DNA of 40,581 bases from Oscillospiraceae bacterium (GTDB lineage Bacteria; Bacillota; Clostridia; Oscillospirales; UBA929). Positions 14,413 through 21,900 of this stretch are shown piece by piece; position 1 is the stretch's first letter; each line of letters starts with the position of its first letter. Location of the stretch: positions 1-40,581 of the forward strand of contig JAIRTA010000059.1 of NCBI GenBank assembly GCA_031255175.1, given 5' to 3'. The notes below the pieces were generated by a model. It searched no databases. It had not been told where the DNA came from and saw only the letters and a list, made by a program, of their open reading frames with translations. The position numbers were made by a program, and so were the translations under genes.

Positions 14413-15585
14413 ATGAATATCAAACAATATTTTTTGCTGGCGCTGAAGAGCATCCGCACCAGCAAGCTTCGCTCCTTTCTCACGATGCTGGGCATCATCA
14501 TCGGCGTGGCTTCCGTCATCGTGCTCGTCAGCATCATGAACAGTTTTTCCGGCGAGATGTCCTCCACCTTCGAGAGCTTCGGCGCGCACCTGATCACGGT
14601 CAACATCTTCGGCCGGTCCTCAAACCGCACCGTCTCGGCCGAAGATCTCTACGAGTGGGTGGACGCCTACCCCGACCAGCTTCGTTTTGTCTCCCCTTTT
14701 ATCGCCTCCCCCGTGACGGTGAAAAACGGCACCAAAAGCCTCACGACCACGCTGAACGGCACGGGCGAGGACTACGATAAGATCCGCAACAAAGAGGTGG
14801 AAAACGGGCGTTTTTTGGGTTATATCGATATGGAGCGGCGCCAAAAGGTCTGCGTGATCGGAAGCTACGTCGCCACGGAGCTCTTTGGCGCGGATGACCC
14901 CGTCGGCCGGCAGGTGCGCCTCGGCGGAGACATCTTCAACGTCGTCGGCGTCCTCAAAGAGACGGGGGGCGGTCTTCAGGGCGGAGACGACGACTGCGTA
15001 TTCATCCCCTACACGCTGGCGCTGCGCATGTTCCGCCAGATGAGCGGCGTCTATTACCTCTCGGCCTCGGACGGCAACCAGGTGGACTCGGCGGCCGCGC
15101 TGCTGAGAAGCAAGCTCTACCAGGTCTACCAAAGCGACGACGCCTACCGCGTCGCCAGCATGAACGAGATGCTGACACAGGTGAACGAATTGCTTGGGAT
15201 GATGAGTTCCATCTTGGTCGGCATCGCGGCGATCTCGCTGCTGGTCGGCGGCATCGGTATTATGAACATCATGCTGGTGTCGGTGACGGAGCGCACGCGG
15301 GAGATCGGCATCCGCAAGTCGCTGGGTGCCAAACGCCGCGACATCCGCGGCCAGTTCATCATCGAGGCGGCGGTCACAAGCGCGCTGGGCGGCACATTGG
15401 GGATCCTGCTCGGCATAACGGGGGCTTACTTAGTCGGCCGCCTCTTGGGCTTTACCGTGGTGCCCACCCCCACCGCCATCCTGATGGCCTTTTCCGTCTC
15501 GGCCGGCATCGGCATTCTCTTTGGATATTTCCCGGCCTCCAAGGCCTCCAAGTTAAACCCCATCGACGCGCTGCGATACGAATGA
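14413..15585 (+). CDS. MacB-like ABC permease (FtsX domain)
   Basis: A 390-residue permease with one N-terminal membrane helix (about 20-45: FLTMLGIIIGVASVIVLVSI), a large extracytoplasmic MacB periplasmic-core domain (about 46-270) and three C-terminal helices of the FtsX fold. The conserved GGIGIMNIMLVSVTERTREI and GIRKSLGAKRRDI follow the second helix, and the end reads PASKASKLNPIDALRYE. All are hallmarks of MacB/YknZ-type exporters of peptides or antibiotics. A GGGAGGGA site precedes ATG 14413. The 113-bp gap from the ATPase gene has no promoter I can defend. Confidence 0.95.
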   Translation: MNIKQYFLLALKSIRTSKLRSFLTMLGIIIGVASVIVLVSIMNSFSGEMSSTFESFGAHLITVNIFGRSSNRTVSAEDLYEWVDAYPDQLRFVSPFIASPVTVKNGTKSLTTTLNGTGEDYDKIRNKEVENGRFLGYIDMERRQKVCVIGSYVATELFGADDPVGRQVRLGGDIFNVVGVLKETGGGLQGGDDDCVFIPYTLALRMFRQMSGVYYLSASDGNQVDSAAALLRSKLYQVYQSDDAYRVASMNEMLTQVNELLGMMSSILVGIAAISLLVGGIGIMNIMLVSVTERTREIGIRKSLGAKRRDIRGQFIIEAAVTSALGGTLGILLGITGAYLVGRLLGFTVVPTPTAILMAFSVSAGIGILFGYFPASKASKLNPIDALRYE

Positions 15586-15616
15586 AAGAAACGGAAAGAA
15601 ACAGGGGGATCTGTTT

Positions 15617-17494
15617 ATGAAGAAGAGTCGAAGAAGAATATTGGCCCTTTGTCTGGCGGCGGCGGTGCTGGCGGGCGGCGTCACGGCCGCGGCCGCGCCG
15701 CCGGAGCAGCCGGAGTCGGATATCCGGCAGATCATGTCTCTGCTGGGTGTCATGCACGGCTACCCGAACGGGGACTTCGGCCTCGGCGACAGCTTAACGC
15801 GCGCCCAGTTCTCCAAAATGTGCGTCGCACTCTCGCCGATGCGGGATCAGGTGGCGTCCAGTTCGCTGACCTCCCCGTTCAAAGACGTGCCCCACACCCA
15901 CTGGGCGGCCTCCTACATCCGCGCCGTCTCCCTCGCCGGGTACATGCGCGGCTACCCGAACGGTACGTTCGGGCCGGACCGCACGCTCACGGTGGAGGAA
16001 GCGGTCACCGTGGCGCTGCGCCTGCTCGGCTACACGGCGAGCGACTTGACCGGCCCCTACCCGCAAACACAGCTCTCTCTCGCCGACCGCCTGGAACTGA
16101 CGGCGAAGATCGACGCCACGCGCGGCCATGTGATCACGCGGGGCGACGCCATGACGCTGCTTTACACGCTGCTGGACACGCCGCAAAAGCAGGGGGGCAA
16201 ATTGATCATCACCCTCGGCTATCAGAGCGTGGTGCTGGACGAGATGCTGGCGGACAAATTTGAGGGCCCCGTCACGCTGGGCACAAGCCCGGACGCCGGC
16301 CTGCGGGCCCTGGGGCTGGACCCGGCCGCGCTCTCGCTCAAAAAGGACGGCGCGAGCGCCGCGCCCTCCGCGCTGCGGCCCTACGACATCCTCTACCACG
16401 TGCCCGGCTACCAGGTCGCGCGGGCCTACTCCGCGCGGGTGACGGGCCTCTACGAGAAGGCGCTGCCCAACCGGGACGCACCGGCCCAGGTCGTTGTGGA
16501 CGGCGCGACGTACACATTGGAGACAGACGAGGCCAAGGCGCTGCTCTCCGTCACCGGTTCCTTCCGGCCCGGCGAGACCGTGACGCTGCTGATGGGCCGC
16601 GAGGGCGTGGCCGACGTCATCCCCGGCGGCGCCGACGACCAGCGTTACATCGGGATCGTCACGGCGGCGGAGACGCGCTCCGTGACAGACGCCGCGGGCG
16701 TTGTGTCGCAGCGCCGCTTCGTCACCATGCTGCTCGACACCGGGGAGAGCCGGGAGGTACTCGCGGAGCGCGACTGGTCCGACAGCGTGGGCCTCGCGGT
16801 GCAGGTCCGCTACGAGGACGGAACGCCGAAGATACAGACGCTGATGCGGTACAACAGCGGCACGCCCGGCCTGTTTGATCTGGCCGCCGGCCGGTTGGGG
16901 AACCGGACGCTTTCGCCCGATCTCATTGTCATGGAGCGCGCCAACAAAACAGGGCGCATTGTGCTGCCGCAGCGGCTGGACGGCGTCCGGCTGACGTCGG
17001 GGCAGGTGTATTACCTGGGCGTTGACGCGCAGGGGCGGGTGGACCGGCTCGTGCTGGACACCGCCACCGACGACCATCTCTCCTACGGTTTGCTGATCTC
17101 CAAGACGGAGGCGCCGGGGGTGGGGCTGAACATCAGCGCCACATACCAATACGACATCGCCGGCCGGCGCGCCGCCGCCACGCTGAAGACGATCTTCCCG
17201 ATAAATTCCGGCCCCTGCCGCTTCTCCTTTGCCGCCGACGGGACATTGGACGACATCCAAAAGCTCCTCACCGTGGACGGGGCCGTCTCCGATCTCTCCC
17301 GGCAATACCTTAGCACCGCCGCCGGCGCGCGCCACCGCATAGCCGACGACGTATCCGTCTACGTCTCAAACAAGGGCTCGTATCTGTTCGGCACCCTCAC
17401 CCAGGCCCTGAGCCACCCCCTCACGCAGGTCGATGCCTACTACGACAAACCACTCGCCGAAGCCGGCTGCGTCAGGGTCATCATCCTCCGGTGA
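15617..17494 (+). CDS. SLH-domain surface protein
   Basis: A 625-residue secreted protein with a signal peptide (cleavage near AAAA-PPE, about residue 27). S-layer homology modules follow: one at about 35-80 (MHGYPNGDFGLGDSLTRAQF), one at 87-140 (FKDVPHTHWAASYIRAVSLA, GYPNGTFGPDRTLTVEEAV) and a weaker third to about 190. SLH modules bind pyruvylated cell-wall polymers. The remaining 430 residues are beta-rich with no motif I know. It begins 31 nt after the permease stop with GGGGGA upstream, so it is probably co-transcribed with the exporter and may be its cell-wall partner (inference). Confidence 0.87.
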   Translation: MKKSRRRILALCLAAAVLAGGVTAAAAPPEQPESDIRQIMSLLGVMHGYPNGDFGLGDSLTRAQFSKMCVALSPMRDQVASSSLTSPFKDVPHTHWAASYIRAVSLAGYMRGYPNGTFGPDRTLTVEEAVTVALRLLGYTASDLTGPYPQTQLSLADRLELTAKIDATRGHVITRGDAMTLLYTLLDTPQKQGGKLIITLGYQSVVLDEMLADKFEGPVTLGTSPDAGLRALGLDPAALSLKKDGASAAPSALRPYDILYHVPGYQVARAYSARVTGLYEKALPNRDAPAQVVVDGATYTLETDEAKALLSVTGSFRPGETVTLLMGREGVADVIPGGADDQRYIGIVTAAETRSVTDAAGVVSQRRFVTMLLDTGESREVLAERDWSDSVGLAVQVRYEDGTPKIQTLMRYNSGTPGLFDLAAGRLGNRTLSPDLIVMERANKTGRIVLPQRLDGVRLTSGQVYYLGVDAQGRVDRLVLDTATDDHLSYGLLISKTEAPGVGLNISATYQYDIAGRRAAATLKTIFPINSGPCRFSFAADGTLDDIQKLLTVDGAVSDLSRQYLSTAAGARHRIADDVSVYVSNKGSYLFGTLTQALSHPLTQVDAYYDKPLAEAGCVRVIILR

Positions 17495-17503
17495 CAGAAA
17501 CGC

Positions 17504-17558
17504 TTGACAGTGAGCAAAATTATGATAAAATAAGATCAATCTTATTTTATCATAATTT
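17504..17558 (+). promoter_or_regulatory. Promoter with a 42-bp palindrome across the -10
   Basis: TTGACA (17504-17509), a 16-nt spacer and TAAAAT (17526-17531) form a promoter for the ATPase gene. The -10 lies inside a palindrome with perfect 20-nt arms (17517-17536 and 17539-17558) around CA, with weaker symmetry outward (TGAG...CTCA). This fits an operator bound by a repressor. The RNA would also fold into part of the hairpin. Confidence 0.7.
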
Positions 17559-17581
17559 CTCACATCGTCCGGGGGTGTACT

Positions 17582-18808
17582 ATGGCTTACATTGAGCGGG
17601 CTCTGGAACGGAAGTTCCTCAAGATGAACGATTTTTTTAAGGTCGTTCTGGTCACCGGGGCGCGGCAGGTCGGCAAGACAACCATGCTGAAACGGCTCGC
17701 CGAGGGGCAGAACCGCACATATGTCAGCCTCGACGACATGATGGCGCGGACCATAGCGCAGACGGAACCGGAGTTGTTCTTTCAGACGTACAAACCCCCG
17801 ATGATCATTGACGAGGTGCAATACGCCCCGCAGTTGTTCACGCGGATCAAGATCCTGTGCGACAGCGGCGACGCGCGCGGGGCGTTTTGGCTGACAGGTT
17901 CACAGCAGTTTCAGATGATGAAAAACGTACGGGAGTCACTGGCCGGGCGCATAGGCACGCTGGAACTGTACAGCCTCACAAAACGCGAGATAGACGGCGT
18001 GCATTTTTCTCATGAGCTCGACTTCTCTTTCGACACGCTGCACGCCCGGCAGCGAACCGCGAAACCCACCGACATTACAGACGTCTTCCGCCACATCTGG
18101 CGCGGAGGTATGCCGCAGCTCGTCGGCGCGGACGCGGAACAGCGGCAGGAATATTTTTCCTCCTACGTCAACACATATTTGATGCGCGACGCGGCGGAAC
18201 TGGGCGGGATCGCGAATGTGAGCGCGTTCGGCAAATTCCTCACCGCGTGCGCCTCACTCGTCGGCGAGCAAGTCTCATACAAAACACTTGCGGAAGCAGC
18301 GGACATTTCCGAACCGACTTCCAAAATGTGGCTTCGCCTTCTGGAGGGCATGGGAATCATCTGTTTGCTCCGTCCATACGCAAACAACGCGCTGAAACGT
18401 CTGAGCAAGACTCCGAAGCTGTACTTTCTCGACACGGGGCTTGCCGCGTATCTGTCAATGTGGCTCTCACCGGAAACCCTGATGAACGGCGCGGCAAGCG
18501 GTCATTTTTTTGAAAATTACGTCTTTACGGAACTCCTGAAGCACTACGCCTACGCCAAAACAAAAGCCAACCTGAGCTATTACCGCGATTCAAACGCGAA
18601 GGAGATCGATATATTTGTTGAGCGCGGGACCTCGGTTCACCCGCTCGAAATCAAAAAATCCGCGAATCCCGACCGTCGTGAGGTCAAGAAGTTTGACGTT
18701 CTCGCCAAAGCGGGCGCAGAACGCGGCGCAGGCGGCATCCTCTGCATGTGCGAACGGGTCACGCCCATCAGCGCGACCGACAGCTTCATCCCGGTGAACC
18801 TGATATAG
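17582..18808 (+). CDS. AAA ATPase with DUF4143 C-terminal domain
   Basis: A 408-residue P-loop ATPase. Walker A is TGARQVGKTT (residues 25-34), Walker B MIIDEVQ (74-80), and the sensor-1-like motif LTGSQQF is at 104-110. The C-terminal DUF4143 region includes YFLDTGLAAYL and ends in a nuclease-like core, KEIDIFVERG...HPLEIKKS, matching the D...ExK pattern of the PD-(D/E)XK fold. These proteins are widespread, often mobile, and their role is unknown. Downstream at 18824 is a strong terminator, upstream the palindromic promoter, so it forms a self-contained one-gene unit. Confidence 0.92.
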   Translation: MAYIERALERKFLKMNDFFKVVLVTGARQVGKTTMLKRLAEGQNRTYVSLDDMMARTIAQTEPELFFQTYKPPMIIDEVQYAPQLFTRIKILCDSGDARGAFWLTGSQQFQMMKNVRESLAGRIGTLELYSLTKREIDGVHFSHELDFSFDTLHARQRTAKPTDITDVFRHIWRGGMPQLVGADAEQRQEYFSSYVNTYLMRDAAELGGIANVSAFGKFLTACASLVGEQVSYKTLAEAADISEPTSKMWLRLLEGMGIICLLRPYANNALKRLSKTPKLYFLDTGLAAYLSMWLSPETLMNGAASGHFFENYVFTELLKHYAYAKTKANLSYYRDSNAKEIDIFVERGTSVHPLEIKKSANPDRREVKKFDVLAKAGAERGAGGILCMCERVTPISATDSFIPVNLI

Positions 18809-18823
18809 TTTTGTGTTGCAGGC

Positions 18824-18855
18824 AAAAAAGAGGCCCCGAAAGGGGCTTCTTTTTG
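18824..18855 (+). terminator. Terminator of the ATPase gene
   Basis: AGAGGCCCC-GAAA-GGGGCTTCT followed by TTTTT. An A run on the left side makes it work both ways. A near-identical terminator lies at 25355-25385. Confidence 0.9.
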
Positions 18856-18920
18856 ATGGCGTGCACGGTATGGCGATAAGCTTGGCAGCAGGCACTGTCA
18901 GCCAAAAAGCAAGGGTGTCC

Positions 18921-18965
18921 ATCGAGCGGGAGGGCGGCCAATTCATGACCGCCCTCCCGCTCGAT
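18921..18965 (-). terminator. 17-bp hairpin after the GH3 gene
   Basis: Perfect 17-nt arms (18921-18937 and 18949-18965) around an 11-nt loop lie 26 bp past the GH3 stop. There is no immediate T run, so termination by this hairpin is possible but unproven. Confidence 0.5.
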
Positions 18966-18990
18966 GACTCATCCCATAAGGACGACCCGT

Positions 18991-21900
18991 CTAAAACTGT
19001 CGGCTCCACGCCGCGTCAAGCGGAGCGTGCGCGCTATCCCACAGGAACACCTTGACGGTCGCCGCATTCGCCGGCGGGGCGTCAAACACATAGACGCCGT
19101 CTCTGGTGACAGCCTCAGTCTGAACCGCAAGCAGCCTGCCGTCCGCGGAATACGCGGCCAGGATCACGCTGGCGGCGCCCTGGGACGCACCACGGCTGAT
19201 CGCCACCAAAACCTCGTCGGATGAAACCGTCACATCGTCAATGGACCAGATAGAGGCAGGGGCGGCTGCGTTGAGAACGTACAATTCGTAAATCGACCAA
19301 TACTGCCCGCTGTTCACGCCGGTGTTGCAGATTTGGAATTCGTTTGTGTACACCGTGTCAAAGGTGAACTCCTGCACGCCGGCTTGCCCGGCCGCGTCTG
19401 TGACAAGCGTCTCCCACTCGCCGCCGACCAGCGCCTTGATGGTGTATTCCCGCCCATAGTCGGCGGTGTCGCTCGAAATCCGGAGGGTGTCAACGGGGTA
19501 CACATCATTCAGGTGCAGATAGAAGACTTGCGTACCGTCCTGCATCGCGCCGCTCGACCACTTTGTCCGATTCGGTATTACATCGATGTTGTCGTACACA
19601 AGATCCGGCGGGTGCGACGTGTGCGATACGCTTGCGGCCGCCGACCAGTTGGCTTTGGGTATCTCCGTCTTGGCCGCCTGGTAGCGGGCACTCGCCGCCG
19701 CGGATTTGGGCGAGTTTTCACCATCGGCTGCAATCGCGACAATCTCATACGTGTACAGTTTGTTTGGACGCACGTTCACGTCCACATAGCGCGCCGACGT
19801 CCAATTGCCCTGGATGAGCACGCCGTCGCGGTAGACGTCGTAGTGATGCGCCGTAAAAAATCCCTCCACCGGCGGGAACCAATCCAGCCGGATGAACCCG
19901 TTGTACCCGGCTGCGGTGAGTTGCTGCGGGCAATCCAGCGTATCGTAAAACGCCACGTTGATGTCGAAGATGGACCACCAGTCGCCGCGCGCGGCGCCCG
20001 TTTGATTGATTCTGATATAACGGGCTGTCGCCGGCTCGGTGAGAATGACGTTGATCGCGTTTGGTACGCCCGCGCCCGAAGCCAGCGGCTCCGACCAGGT
20101 GGCGCCGTCGTTGGACGACACGATCTCGTAGGCCGTCGGATAGTCCGTCACATTGCTCTTGATGGTGATCGCGTTAAACTTGTACGCGAGTCCCATATCC
20201 ACTGTGATCCACATGCCGGGCGCGATCCCGGTGCCGGTTGTCATGCGTGAACCCTCGTCGGCGTCGATGGCGTTCTGCGGCGGAGTCGACGAATGCGCAT
20301 GGGACGCGGACGCCTGCCAGCCCGCGCGCGGAATATTCACCGCCAGCGGATCGGACGACGCGGTCACGGCGTTCGACGGATTGGAACGCCCGCCCAGGAT
20401 GTCAATGAGTACTACCGTATAGACATGCTCTGTTGCGTCGCCTTCGTCAATCATATCAACATAACCCGTTCCGGACGTCCGCGCGACCGGCTCGCCGTCA
20501 CGGAGAACCTCGTAGTATCTTACGCCGGATACATTGTCCGCCGCGTTCCAGGTGAGTTTGATCTGGCGGTTGATCCGCGTCGCCGCGAGGCCGGTCGGCG
20601 CGGTTGGCGGCGGCAGCTTGGGCAGCACTTCCTCCGGCAGTTTGAAGCCGTAAGCCTCGTAGACGCTCCACCAACTGCTCGTGTTGCCTGTCTGGACGAC
20701 TTTGATGAACCGGGTCGTTTGCGTCGGGAAAACGATGTTGGTAAACATCGGCGATCCGGGGCCCGCGGCGACCGGGCCGATCCACTCGATGCCGTCGTCG
20801 GAGACAAAGCACTCGTATGCCCGTGTGTAGTCCAAGATGGTGCTGCCGACATTGCTCGTACGGCACGTCAGCAGCAGTGCGTTGATATCAAGCGGCTCGG
20901 CGAACTCAATGGCAAACCAGTCCCGGTTGGCGCTTGACTGCGCGGCGCCCGACGTCCAGCGCGAAGCGCGGTTGTCGTCGACGATGCGGTTCAGGCCGTC
21001 CGTGCTGGGGTAATTGTCCCGAACGCCCGTCACCTGCCAGCCCGCCTTTGAGTACGGTTGTTCCACAAGTGCGGCGTTGACGTTCGCGCCCACAAAGTTG
21101 AGCGTACCCGACGTCACATCCACTTTTACATAGTGCAGGCCATACGCCTGATCGGCCGCGTTGTAGAACGCAGCGGTTTTGCCGTCGGTGTCCGTCAGCG
21201 TCACGGATTCCGGCGTGAGTACGTCGTCAAACCAGACGTTGACGACCGCCTCGTCATCCTGCGCGGCGCGCAGGACGGCCTCGTTCCCGTAATACCAGAA
21301 ATTCAGCGACGCGTCGGTGCCGGCGCTTTTCGCCGCGCCGGTATCTGTCCACGTCCCGCTGTACACGATCGACGGGTCGTTGTAATTCGCCGGCGGCACA
21401 AGGAATGTGAACGCATATGGTTCGGCCAGTCCGTTGCCGGACGTATCCAGCGCCGCGTTCGGGTCGATTGTGACCGTGTAGGTCATGCCGCTCTGCAGAT
21501 GGGCGGCGTCCGGCGTCACCGCCAGCTTGACACCCGACACCGTGAAGCTCGACGGGATCACGTTCGCGTCGGCGTCCGTGATCGTCACGCTGCCGGGGCC
21601 GGCTTCGACGGCTTCGGAATAATACGCCGAAACATCGTTGAGCCACCGTCCGCCGTCTCCCGGCGATGTGCCATTCACGACGGGTGCCTCAGTGTCGAGG
21701 TAGCCCATACCACCGATGATCTCGATCTTGTCCAGGTTGACGGCGCCCGACAGGGCGTCAAACAGGAGCGTATTGGTCCCCGTCAGCATCGTGATCTCGT
21801 CGGTCTGCTCGTACCGCCAGGTGCTGTCGCTCCCGGTCGGGCCAAAGGTGTAGGTGTACTTTTTGACCCCATTGACGTACAGGTCGCACGGCACAGGCGA

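Noticed and set aside
15794-17335. A 513-codon open frame on the minus strand opposite the SLH gene
   Set aside because: It has no ribosome site and an Arg/His/Gly-rich composition typical of the complement of GC-rich coding DNA; the plus strand has signal peptide and SLH motifs.
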